A DNA stretch of 64,000 nt from Hygrophila difformis (taxonomy: Eukaryota; Streptophyta; Magnoliopsida; Lamiales; Acanthaceae), in contig JAOANR010000004.1 of NCBI GenBank assembly GCA_030278955.1, positions 62,155,686 to 62,219,685 of the forward strand. Direction: 5' to 3'. Shown here in pieces: positions 37,921-48,881 of the stretch. The notes under the pieces were generated by a model. The model made no database searches. It saw nothing but the letters and a program-made list of their open reading frames with translations, and was not told where the DNA came from. The stretch's first letter is position 1; each line of letters starts with the position of its first letter. The position numbers and the translations under genes are program-made.

Positions 37921-40900
37921 AAGTAAGTGAGGAAAAAAAGAAACCAATGGTGAAGTCTTTCGATTTAACTTCTAAATTTGAAGCATTGGGGCTATGGAAA
38001 AAATAACTGTACCTGAGATTGTACTCATTGCAGAAATGTCCACTCGCCCTCCTAGAGCAGCAGAAAGGGCAGTTCGTTGACTCATCGCAGCTTTCTCATT
38101 TCCACTGGCTCTCCGACTACCTGGATTATGAAGAGCATTAAGCTCTAACTCATCTTCAAGCCATTTCACAGAGCTCACAACCTGAATGGACATTATTGCC
38201 CTATGAACATTAGATATTCATATGATGGTGATAAAAAGGAACGATTGTGCTTCAAGAGATTAATGAATACACAAAGGAAGAAAAGATTCGCCAAGTGATA
38301 GGAATCCTCCCACTCAATGAGAACTGATGCATGTTGCGGACTACCAACAAATCTGAGAGGACAACCTTATTGTAAACCTTAAAAATTAGGTTTTGTATTT
38401 GTATAAAATGCTTATTTACCTCTAAAGTCTAAATGTAGAAAATGCATAGAATATCTGTAATTTCTTTTGTCCACTGAATAAAAATATTGTTCATGTACTC
38501 CCTTGTCTCTTAATTTCATTTTTTGCCATGTCCACTTTGTGTTTTGTTACTTGTGCACTTAACTTTAGTTCGACATCTTTGTCTCTACAATTGTGCATGT
38601 ACTCCCTCTTGTGACTCTTCACACTGTCATAAAATTACTTCCCCAAAGAAAATGAAGTGCATTTTGTCTTAATGCATAAGCATTGGGAGGATTGAGGACA
38701 AACCCTTAATACATATTACAGTACTACACCACATACTTCAACATGCCAGCCAACAAGAACCAGGATGAAAATTAAAAATAAGGCCACCACAATCACTAAA
38801 CATAGGCAGTTGGACGGGCTACCTATCTGTCTTGCAATACTAGGATATTTTTATAGCAAAATAAGAGACATGTGATGGATAGTTACCAAGAAAAAATCAA
38901 AATATAGGAATAATCTCAGTCATCTTACAAGAGGAGGGGTGCCGTGAGAGATGCGTTGAACAGCAGATGACCACGAAGAGTCCCACATGTATGGTCCACC
39001 AATAGTTTGGAGAGCAGAAGTGCTCATGCTGCCCACACTATTTAGTGTAGTAGAAACTGACTTTGTTGTGCCCTGAGTTTTCTGTATTGGAGGTGCTAAC
39101 CCAAAGAGGGCAACATAAAACCACAAGTTACGAAATAATTTCAACAGTGAAGGTTCCACATCTGTGCTGGGTTCAAAATCTGAACATATCTCAGCCACAG
39201 CAGGAAGAAGTGGTCCGAGAAAATCAGCTCCACTTCTGCAATATATCATTAGTGAGGAAATACTCAACCATACAGGTTCAATAATATCACCCAAACAAGT
39301 CAACTTTCGAAAAACTTACCTTCCACTTTTTGACTCTGCTGCCAAACCTACATCTGAACATAGTGCCAGTAGACGATGGCGGAAATCTGAACGTAACTTA
39401 TCATTCACAATACCTTTTGCAATCAACAAAAATCCTGCAGGCAAAGTCTTGAGTGTAATTGAACTAGTGAGCATCCATTTGTTCTGGAAACATATTCTTA
39501 TCACAAGTTATCCAAATGCAAGGTTAAAGCATACCTCCACACGTTCCGTTGTGGCTTCTGGAACTTGGGTTCTACTTTCAGCAGAGCCAACACTAGAAAG
39601 TTTGCTTAAGTAGCTCCGAGTCATCAAAACCACAGCTTCACGGTATGACTTCTCGAAACCTAAACTCGCCAAGCGAGAAACAGCATCAAGAAGCTGCAGT
39701 AACTCAAGAAAAACAGGTTGAGAAAACTGCGCAAGAGTAATTCAAAGAGGATCAGAGGGTAAATTGGCCCATGTTACAAAAGACTTGATTAGGAAGCTTC
39801 CAAGAAGAATGAAGAAAAATATTAAATGCTAAAGATATAGGAACCCACATGAAGTCTCAGTAAACCTGAACTCGACGCATCCCCCTCTTCTAAACACTCA
39901 ATGAACAGGGGTAATATCATGTCAACAATTTCAGGCTTCTTTACGGAAACATTAAGCTCCGCCAACAAACGTATAACATTCAGTTGCAATGGAGGAGCAG
40001 CCTGCTTCTCTTTTCCATCCTGGAAGGCAAATACAAATTTTTTTTGAAAAATAAAAAATAAAAATAAAAATAAATAAATAAAAATTAAAAATTAAAATTT
40101 TTGCATCAAGAGAAAATACATTTGAACATCTAGTTATGGGTAGGCATAACCATCACCTCTTATTATAGTCACAAGCCCATTATGTGAAAAAGACTTACTG
40201 TTCTACCATTTCCCCAGGGATAGAATCAACATCTTTTAATGGATAATGTTCTTGAAAAAATCTTATTTTGAGATTAGTGATCACATCTCCCCAAACCTAT
40301 TTGTACAAATAGTTAGTTATATATGGAAGGCATAGTTTGTTGGCACTTTTTCAATGAATAAAACTTGGGCAGTGCATACTGTCAATCTGTCATACTATTC
40401 ATATTCACAAGCTGCCTCATGATAAGTACCCCCGTCCTCAATGAGCTCACCATTTGCTGTGACTCATCACTCATGGCCCTCATCAAAAGTCCAAACAAAA
40501 GAATTCCAATCACTTCAAGAGGAGATCATAAAGAATATATCCAGTTAAACATATATGCTCAATCACAATATGCACTTCTGTTACCATGGGCAGCAAAGGA
40601 GTGTCTCTTGTGTTTCCGAGGACAGGTTGGAAACATCTTTAGTGGAGATTTGAATTAAAGAGTTGTATAATGAACAGAAACATCCATGATTATCGCCACA
40701 GGCCATGGCAGGAAGTAGTTGTTCAATAAGAAAAGGACAAACAGCTATTGTTGAAAATATGTTAAGCTATAAGTGGCACTGACCTCTAACTCGTAATCAT
40801 TCCGATCACGAATGCTAGTAGCCAATCCCATTATAAAAGCATCCACCGGTGATCGGTCCTTCACCCATCCAAATTCAGTTATTTCACAGCATGTTTTCAG

Positions 40901-42412
40901 GACACTTTTATACATGGATCCCTGGTTGCTAGCCCAAGTGTCGGCCTGCTCACCGTATTTAACTTAAAAGAATGAATATATGAAGCTGATTCTCGTAGAG
41001 CATCAATCCAAAGGCAGAAAGAACTAACCTGAGCACAAGTGGCCAATACAAGGGGTTTAAGTCGAATCAGCAAAACCCGGAGAAGCTGCCCACCACGAAT
41101 GACAGCTGCTTGAGAAATTCCAGAAAGCAAACAGTCAAAAAGCTCTTCACAAACTCTCAACTTTCGCCACCCAGTAAACAAGCATGCCTCTGCAGCCTCT
41201 ATCAATAATGCAAGAGCTCCATGTAACAACCTCTTTGATGACTTTCCTTCAGTGTCAAGAGATGCCAGAGTCTTGATATGCAACCTTGCAGCAGCTTGGC
41301 AAACTGACAGCTTTCTGTAGATCTTAACTTTTAGCAACTGCCCTTGGTCTGACCAGTCACGCTTTCTTATCTGCCCTCAAAAAGAAAAACATTGAATTGC
41401 TTTCTAATTTATACAGCAACCATTATATTAGGGGGGAAAACTTACGAGAATGAATTGCATTTACCTTTAATAAAGTGATCATTGAATGAAGTTGATTCTT
41501 TGAAATACTCCTCACTTGCTGCAGAAGCTGGGGATCAATGGCAACTTTACCCAAAACATGTCCAATTAACTTAAATACGACTTCTTGTTTTTCAAGAGAC
41601 TCCACAGACTCTTCCTCGAACAATTTCATAGCCTTCTTGTATGATGGAGTGCTGCCCCCGCCATTTACCTCCCCACCATTGGACCCAAGATTTGAACCAA
41701 ATAAATCAACATTGCTTTTCCATGCAATGCTGCTACCCCCATTTGAAGCCACACTGCTCGGTGACTCAGCTGAAAGATTGTTAAGCTCAACACTGGGAGA
41801 CTGATGATGATTCACACTCAGGGGGGAACTCTGAACGGAAGATGCATCGGGAGTACTCAAAATTGTCTCCTTTGGTGAGCCCGGAACAACATTTTCATAC
41901 CGGTCGAGAAGAATAGCTATCACTTTGTTGACATCAGATGGAACAATAGGAGGGAAATTCAAACACAAAGCATTTAGAAAAGCCCTAGAAACACTAGAAT
42001 TGGCATTTCTTATCGTCTGAATCATAATTTCCCCAGTGAATCCAGCCACATCAGTTGCAAAATCAGGTGACACGTCAGCCGCTTTCGAAATGTAACTCAA
42101 GAACTCATTGAAAAAAGAAGAAATCCCCTCTGTCGAAAATGCCTGCGGCCAAAAAGTGGGATTAAATGATGAAGGAATTGCACGGTAAAACGCGAGAAGC
42201 AGCGATTTGGGTGTTTCTTGATCGGAATTCAAGCATTTTGAAAGGAACCGGGCGACTGCTAATATGGCGTGGAGCTGGGACCTCGAAACTCTCGGCGATC
42301 CCGACAACAGAGACTCCGGCGACGGGCAACGGCTACAAATCCAGGCAATCTTGGCATGAAATTGAGTCGGATTCTGCGCAATTATGTCACAAAGTTCCAC
42401 CAATGACTCCAT
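28837..42412 (-). CDS. PI4KA1: Phosphatidylinositol 4-kinase alpha (frame break in kinase domain)
   Basis: Makes phosphatidylinositol 4-phosphate at the plasma membrane. Exons right to left: 41465-42412, 41029-41370, 40784-40945, 39849-40019, 39535-39726, 39320-39483, 38929-39235, 38013-38181, 37522-37739, 36753-36911, 36476-36658, 35327-35842, 34871-35230, 34500-34714, 33342-33522, 33110-33246, 32851-33001, 32238-32504, 31968-32045, 31827-31874, 30701-30873, 30397-30588, 29895-30035, 29559-29767, 29197-29358, 28837-29095. The start is [15 protein letters not shown] at 42412; an ATG three bases upstream and another at 42451 are in frame. The total is about 2035 residues if the frame is ignored (Arabidopsis about 2028). 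Kinase landmarks are [60 protein letters not shown] and the C-terminus [13 protein letters not shown]. Exon 22 breaks frame near 30451 (see findings). All other junctions are in phase, and intact flanking coding sequence argues against an old pseudogene. Confidence 0.92.
34122..34330. mobile_element. Possible MITE fragment in PI4K intron
   Basis: The left end TACTCCCTCTGTACCCCC resembles Stowaway termini, but the interior (ACTAACTTCTTCAAC, CTCCCACTTCATATT) belongs to a different element and no matching right end was found. Confidence 0.35.
37849..37917. repeat. (GA)n microsatellite in PI4K intron
   Basis: An uninterrupted GA run of about 34 units (CT on the coding strand) inside the 273-nt intron 37740-38012. 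Confidence 0.92.
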
Positions 42413-43033
42413 CATACGCTTGCAAACCCCGATTCGTACAGATTTGCCCAACTCTCACTAAAATCTCATTGATCAAACGAACCAAGAACCCGTCAACAGG
42501 AAGAAGTAAATCCAGTGGAGCCAAAAATCCGACGAAACCAAAATGCGGATAACCTAGGGCTTATGAAGGGTTGCGGGGAGACGGTCGGCGGCGTCGTGAC
42601 GTGGCTATTGCAGTTCGTCGTCTGGGCGAGCAGTGGCCGAGTTGAGGGCACACATTACCGCGCCTCCGTCAATACAGATCTTTTTGTTTTTCCTCTCTAG
42701 TTGTGTTTTCTCGCCCACTGGACATTGGGGAGAAAATGAATAATAAAAATAAAATTCTCATTATTTTAGAATGATATACAGTATATAAAGATTTGTTCTT
42801 TATTTATCCCCAAAAATCGAGGAGGGGACTGCCCGTGAGACTTTCAAATTATCACTCTAATAGGGTGAATTGGTGAGAGTTTTATACTTACTTTACAATT
42901 TTATGGAATTTTATGGATTTAAAAAGAGATGATTATGTATTGGATGTGATAAAAATCTTTGATTGTTCTGCGCAGTTAACTTGAGTGGTATAGACTATAA
43001 AGTTTTAATAGCTTAAGCAAAAATATAAGATTC

Positions 43034-43291
43034 AGACCCTGTTTGGTAATTAGTTGTTAGTTGTTAACTGATTCTGTGAGTAATAATTAGTTAAAATTAG
43101 CTGTTTGATAATTTCGAGACTAGCTTTTTGCATATAATAAGCTAAAATCCAAAATGTTATTTGCAGCGGTTTCAAAACGAGCTGATTGAACACTGTTTTA
43201 TGTTATTTTGTCTTTTTAAATAAGCTATTTTATCTCATATTATGAAATAAATTAGCTGATTGGATTTAGCTGTTTTGCCAAACAGGGGCTG
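43034..43291. mobile_element. Short TIR transposon (MITE)
   Basis: The left end CAGACCCTGTTTGGTAA and the right end TTGCCAAACAGGGGCTG are near-perfect inverted repeats around about 225 bp of non-coding DNA that includes several AGCTGATT/TTAGCTG palindromic pieces. The target duplication is unclear, so the superfamily (hAT or PIF-like) is not assigned. Confidence 0.6.
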
Positions 43292-44152
43292 AAGTTTTTG
43301 TCTATAGAAAACTAATTTCAGATAGACAACCTTCAATATTTACCAATTAGTACACGCCAAAATAATCATTTCAAAAAAAATTAAAGACTTTATAAAAGTT
43401 GTATTAAATATCTTTAAAATTTTAAAGACTTTTCAAAATTTTGATATTTTGATGATTTATAATCATCCTTACCCATCATCGTTAAGTTAATTTTCAATTT
43501 GTTAGTTTTGTTGTATTTCGTGTCTGATTAAATTTAATGATAGTTTATCATTTTTTACCTTTATAATTAAAAGTTTATCACTCTTTTTTTATATAAATAT
43601 AAATATTATATCCCCCATATAGCCTATACATACAACATACATGTAGGATCCATATACAAAAAATATATACATAAAAATTCTATAAAGCGGATACTTGATG
43701 TAAACAAAATTAAAAAGAGAATTGTTTCTGTCATTTGATTTTGTAAAATCTAATTACTCCGCCCAATTCCAAACAGCTACCTTAAACAATCTAAGATAAG
43801 CCATATAGCAGAAAGAATATTAATTAATACTATATTGTAAAAATCAAGACCAAAAGAAACAATGTCAACACATTTGAAATGATCAATAGTCCTTCCTCAT
43901 TGAATAACAAAAAATCATTTTGGGGTTGAAAGCAACTCATTAGTTTGCATTTGTTTTTATTATTATATTTATTTAGCTTTTTCTTTAGTGTATTTATTCC
44001 TTCCTGAATATGAATTATTTTCCTATCATGGCATCTATATTTCTTTTGCATATTAATGAGTGTAGTAAAGCTGCTCCATGGATTTTCTTCAACGGCATGC
44101 AGAAAATATATCTAAGCAAATTAGAAATAAATAAAATAATAATAATAGTAGT

Positions 44153-44211
<59 letters not shown>
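44153..44211. repeat. (TAA)n microsatellite
   Basis: About 20 uninterrupted AAT/TAA units in intergenic DNA between PI4K and MED32. Confidence 0.9.
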
Positions 44212-44212
<1 letters not shown>

Positions 44213-44768
44213 TAGTACAAATGATGGGAACCTAGTAGTTCACTTTCAATCTTATGATAAGGTTCAACTCCCACCTAGCCTTCTATTTGAATATTGCACT
44301 ATCTATCATTGAAAAAAAGGAAGGCATTGTTATTGTTATTTATTCTTATATCATCAATATCAAATTTAAGACTTTGTTTAAGAGTTTTTTTTTAGCTGAA
44401 CAGTTTATATAGACAAATAAATGGTGATGAGAATTCATACTATACAAATTATAGATTGAGAGCGGTGGATTTTCACTAGTCAAATGAACTACTATCATTT
44501 TGGTGAAATCGAGTATCCCCATGCCATATTCGACCAAAGACTAATCTCTCGAGTATCTACAGAAATAATTAGTGGCACCTATCCCATAACAGTTTTTTGC
44601 ATACAAATGAATTACTATCATTGAACAAGAGAAACTTGATTACATTTAAAAGTAATTACCAATACTCTGTGGTTATGTATTCCGCCAAAAATACTCTCCA
44701 TGGTTATGTTTAAATGGAAAATTTTAAAAAGGTTTTTAAAGTCAATTATTCCACTTTAGGGTTCGGGC

Positions 44769-44909
44769 ATAAGGGGTGTATTCGATTGAAATTTTATTAG
44801 ATTTTTATAGAATTTAAAAAAGTTAATGGATTTAAAAAGTTCATAGACTCCAACTTTCTAAATTCAGTTGATAAAAATCTAATAAACTCTCCATCGAATA
44901 CACTCTTAG
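44769..44909. mobile_element. Very short TIR element
   Basis: AAGGGGTGTATTCGATTGA on the left pairs with TCCATCGAATACACTCTTAG on the right as an inverted repeat around AT-rich DNA, total about 140 bp. It has the form of a small MITE; the superfamily was not determined. Confidence 0.5.
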
Positions 44910-45138
44910 TTAGATGTGGTTTTGTTATAGCATTTTTTAAGAGGTATCTCAATCGAATACCTAAAAAATTTTAAACTTTTGAGTACTCAGAAGAGTACAA
45001 AAACCATCGTACTTCGCCGCCATTCACTCCTCCGTCTTATTCAGATTCACGCCAAAATAGCCAATTTCTCACCCAATTACCCCCAATTCTGCCCTAATCG
45101 CGAAACCCTTCGTCAATATTGCTTACATTCATAGGATC

Positions 45139-45159
45139 ATGTTGAGAAAAGCCGTCTGA
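45139..45159 (+). other. Upstream ORF in MED32 leader
   Basis: A six-codon ORF (MLRKAV then TGA) within the inferred non-coding leader exon of MED32. Such an ORF can lower translation of the main frame if the leader is transcribed as inferred; this is not shown by sequence alone. Confidence 0.3.
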
Positions 45160-46685
45160 GATTGGTCCAACAGTTCCCTTTGGTCGTCTTCGGCTCCGCG
45201 CTGCCCTCTTTCAACTCCCCCGCCACCGTCTATCGAGCTAGGGCTTAAGCGATCCAGAGAATTTTGGGGAAAGAGCAGCAGCAACGGAGAGAAGCAATTA
45301 GGTAGGCATGCTGTTTCTGACAAAACATTCCAATACTCCTCAATTCTATTCAATATTAATCAGGTACTCCGAGTATCGTGCAATAAGGCTTATGTTATAA
45401 GAAGTAAAGTTTGCAATGCGCCTATGAATGTGCAACATTGTTAACATAAAATTCCCTATTGTTCAACATAACAGAGTTTCCTGTGTGTGATGATTTCAAT
45501 GAAATTAAGTTTTACCAGCATTTACTGTTAATTAGACTTATTTAATTAGTGAGTATTTAAATAAATCCATGAATAACCTTGCCTAGTCATATCTGAGCAA
45601 ATCTATGAGTTAATTACTACGGACAGAATTCCTGGGCATTTAGGGGTCTATGAATAGATTTTAGATATATGAATTCACTCAGACCTTGTTACCGTTAGTC
45701 TCTTAGATATAGATGCACATTATTGCATCATCGTATCATATACGGAATATTTGAGAAACATCAGTGTGGTTTGATTGGTGCGGAGTAAATGGTGGACATA
45801 TAATAAGGGATAAAATGGCTATACAATACGTTATAGCCTGTTACTTATGTTGTCAACTTGGTAAAATTGTGGAATGTGTATTCTGCCGAGCTTGTGGATG
45901 AACCATTCATTCCTCAATAAAAACGCTAATGCTTATGGTTGTCAAATTTCAAGCATGATTGAGCTGGAATATTGATTCAAAGTTCAAGGACAAATGACTC
46001 TCTCCTTTCCATTTTTTTTTTGGGTAATTGAAGCTGCCATTAATCTTGTTTATTTGTCAATAAACCATCATTGGTGGTACTGATTATTAGAAAGGACACT
46101 TTTGAAAATCTTCATGAAAATCTTGTGTCATTTGTAATGACATAACCATGTGACTTCCTATGCTCTTCACAACTATGCACAGTCACATTTTGCAGGGAAT
46201 TAATTCCAATCTGTTTTGTGGTCTGAAGCTTGGTTCTAAACCCTCCTTTTTTTGAGGATAAAGGCTTGGGGTACTTGTAAAAAAAATAAATTAGTTAATA
46301 CGAGTTTAATAATCATACGCTATCTTTAGTTTTGAGACTATTTTGTTTGTTTGCTGGGTAATTTAAACTTTATTTTTATAATTATGAAATGACATTTTCT
46401 TTTACCATTCATGCCAGTTGAGCATTTTCGTAAGTAACTGACATATCCTATAATTTCGAAACGAGCTTAGAAAGCATTTGCATTTTAGTCCACTCATTGT
46501 TCTTTACTTGCATATATTTTCTACTTAATGGCATTGCATTTTGGGATTGTTTTTATGATGATTTAGTATATCTGTAATAATCTTTGGTGTTGCGCTCTTG
46601 AGTTTATCATTTGTTTTTTGTGCCAATAGCCAGACAGCACTCAGCAGTGGTTTTACACAATTACTGTTTGCAGATATAATAATAC

Positions 46686-47123
46686 ATGGATAACATAGTA
46701 GATTCTTTGAGCAATGCCTATCATGAATTCATAACAGCAATGACTAGTGTGCTAGAGGCAAAAGAAACATCTGGTGGCCAAAAAACTCAGGCAACTGATG
46801 CCGCACTTGAAAACTTCAAGCAGCGTTGGGAACTGTTTAGAGTGGCTTGTGATCAGGCTGAAGAATTTGTAGAATCTGTGAAGCAGAGAATTGGTTCAGA
46901 GTGTCTTGTTGACGAGGCCACTGGTGCTGTCTCTACTAAACCAGGACAGCCAACATCAACTGGTCTTCCACCGATTAGTGCTGTTCGATTGGAGCAAATG
47001 AGTAAAGCTGTAAGGTGGCTAGTTATTGAACTCCAACAGGGGTCCGGGGCTGGAGCCAGTTCGTCACACCCCAGCTCTTCTGCCCCTTTTGATGCTAGAT
47101 TCACTGAAGATGCTGCCCAATAG
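46686..47123 (+). CDS. MED32: Mediator subunit 32 (MED32)
   Basis: Plant Mediator tail subunit MED32 (Arabidopsis At1g11760), a nuclear protein acting in RNA polymerase II transcription. One uninterrupted coding exon of 145 residues, the usual family length. Landmarks recalled from the family are the start MDNIVDSLSNAYHEFITAM, the helical core FKQRWELFRVACDQAEEFVE, SVKQRIGSECLVDEATGAV, the proline/glycine linker GLPPISAVRLEQMSKAV, RWLVIELQQGSGA, and the acidic end FDARFTEDAAQ. The ATG lies 12 nt after a CAG acceptor, so the leader is probably spliced (intron 45302-46673). Transcribed in the same direction as the LEW1 gene 1.8 kb downstream; the pair recurs in Arabidopsis. Confidence 0.95.
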   Translation: MDNIVDSLSNAYHEFITAMTSVLEAKETSGGQKTQATDAALENFKQRWELFRVACDQAEEFVESVKQRIGSECLVDEATGAVSTKPGQPTSTGLPPISAVRLEQMSKAVRWLVIELQQGSGAGASSSHPSSSAPFDARFTEDAAQ

Positions 47124-47806
47124 GGATCTCTCGACACTCACTTTACTGTTGAATCATTATATTACTATTCACATTGAATTACATAGGCAGGATATTCGTG
47201 TTGCGCTAGTGAAGATTTCAGAGCCAGCCCCAAATCTCAGGTTATTTTCCACCCTCGTTGTTTACATTCACGAATATTGAATGCTGGTCTTACATATGCA
47301 CTATATATGAGGGGCACATTATTCTCGTTGCTAGGGCTTGTTTATGGTTTAATATTGGGGAACTGAAGCCAGGTAGTCATGCTTGGCTTTGTAATTTTGG
47401 CACACCTGATGTCTGAATCCATTTAAAATTGCACTCATGTTTATTTGTCTACGGTGGATATTTTCTTTTCAGCTGCTCGTCGAATTTTATAGCGTTTTCT
47501 TGAATCAGTGATCTTGACAAAATAAGTATGAGCAGGAAAATAATGGATGCTATTATTTTTAATTTATTAATTAACAAATATATTTTTAAGTTATTTTTTG
47601 AGGAATAAAATTTCATTGAAAAAATTACATCTGCATAGACTTTTATGAATAGTACAACTTTCCATGGTTGTACAGAGATACAAAATGATGTTAATGGCTT
47701 AAAGAACATTCAAAATTCCATCACAATCATTTCATGATCAATTAATGATTAAATTCTCTACGCTCATTTTATTGGTTGATTTATTACAATTATATTTATT
47801 CAAATG

Positions 47807-48067
47807 TACTCTCTCCGTATTCAAAAAAATTCAACAGTCTATATTTTTACGCAATCCAATACACATTTTTAAAGAGTAATATTTAAAACTTAATAAAATA
47901 AAAATATAAAACTTTAATATTATAAAATTATGTGATTAGACGAATCTAACAAGATCTCACTTGACTATGTTTTATCTTATATAACTGTGTGAAAGTTCGA
48001 ATTAAAATTACTCAATAAATAGTGTTTACTATGCAAACGTTAACATTATTCAAACAGGGAGAAAGTA
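47807..48067. mobile_element. Stowaway-like MITE
   Basis: The left end TACTCTCTCCGTATTC and right end CAAACAGGGAGAAAGTA are inverted, with TA edges. The core (ACGAATCTAACAAGATCTCACTTG) matches the element at 55504. Confidence 0.7.
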
Positions 48068-48379
48068 TATAAAAAAGTCTATTCACTCCTGTTTGTTTGG
48101 ATTTTCCAAACACTCTAGAAGCATCCCGCAATTCATCATGTGGTGCACGAAAGTTGCCCCCAAATTCTCCACTTGTGGTGCCGATTCATGTATGTAGTAA
48201 AACCTAAATTACAGGTTGCAAATGTTTCAAAAAACAATCGGAATTTAAAATATCATCATCTCATCATCACACATATAGGGAGTACATAATTTTTCTGGTG
48301 GACAATTAAGACCCTGAATCTATGAGCCAACTTTACCAATCAGGATTTAGAAGAAATATGGTCCCATTCATCAATCCAC

Positions 48380-48443
48380 GGCCCAAACAAACAGGCCAAT
48401 CAGACCGCAGCGAGTGACGTCGTCCGAACGACGTCGTCCGAAA
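48380..48443 (+). promoter_or_regulatory. LEW1 promoter motifs
   Basis: Contains GGCCCA (the reverse of the TGGGCC site-II type motif of housekeeping plant promoters), a CCAAT box in GGCCAATCAG, and two adjacent 14-bp direct repeats GACGTCGTCCGAAC/A at 48416-48429 and 48430-48443. Each repeat carries an ACGTC core of the bZIP type; the first is part of TGACGTC. The function is inferred from motif identity only. Confidence 0.45.
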
Positions 48444-48881
48444 AGGTCTCTCGTTCCTCCCACTCTCTTTATCACCCGATGCAAGTCTTGAAGTCATGCA
48501 GTACAGGTGTTCCTCTACACAAGCTCCGGTTCCAGGTAAGCACTCTTCTCCCACCGATTTCTTCCTTGTATCTGTTCCTTCATATATGAATTATGTACCA
48601 TCTGTATTTTTCGCATCGATTGATGCCCGGCTTGGAGGAATGGGGCTGGTTGCTAGGATTAACTTGGGGATTATGTATTTCTTTTATGTCAAGACTTTCA
48701 GCAAATCCGAAATGCCGGAGATTGACGTCCTTCGTGTTACCGCGCTCCTCCGCAGGCTCGAATCGATGTCAGTTTGTTTTGGATTTTTCTTAATTCTTAT
48801 TTTTTTGAATTGTTGGTGGTCGTAGGAATTTTGTTGTTTTGTGGTTGTTGACGAGTGACTTTGGTTGGTGTGTACAGGATT

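Larger units (their letters stand above)
42413..46685. other. PI4K upstream region, intergenic DNA and MED32 leader
   Basis: 42413-42720 is GC-richer and is the likely PI4K leader and promoter. 42720-45000 is AT-rich intergenic DNA with a terminal-inverted-repeat element at 43034-43291, a TAA microsatellite at 44153-44211 and a short inverted-repeat element at 44769-44909. 45000-45301 is the likely non-coding leader exon of MED32. 45302-46673 is its leader intron, with a GT donor at 45302 and CAG acceptor at 46671-46673. No other gene is seen. Confidence 0.55.
47124..48881. other. MED32 3' flank and LEW1 promoter/leader
   Basis: The MED32 3' untranslated region runs to perhaps 47520. AT-rich DNA with a complete MITE at 47807-48067 follows. 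From about 48360 the sequence is GC-richer and holds LEW1 promoter motifs and its leader. An open frame at 48496-48767 could be 5' leader or an N-terminal extension of LEW1 (see findings). Confidence 0.55.

Noticed and set aside
28837..42412. PI4K-alpha as a pseudogene
   Set aside because: Only one frame break was found in about 6.1 kb of coding sequence, with all other splice junctions intact, so the gene is reported as coding with a local anomaly.
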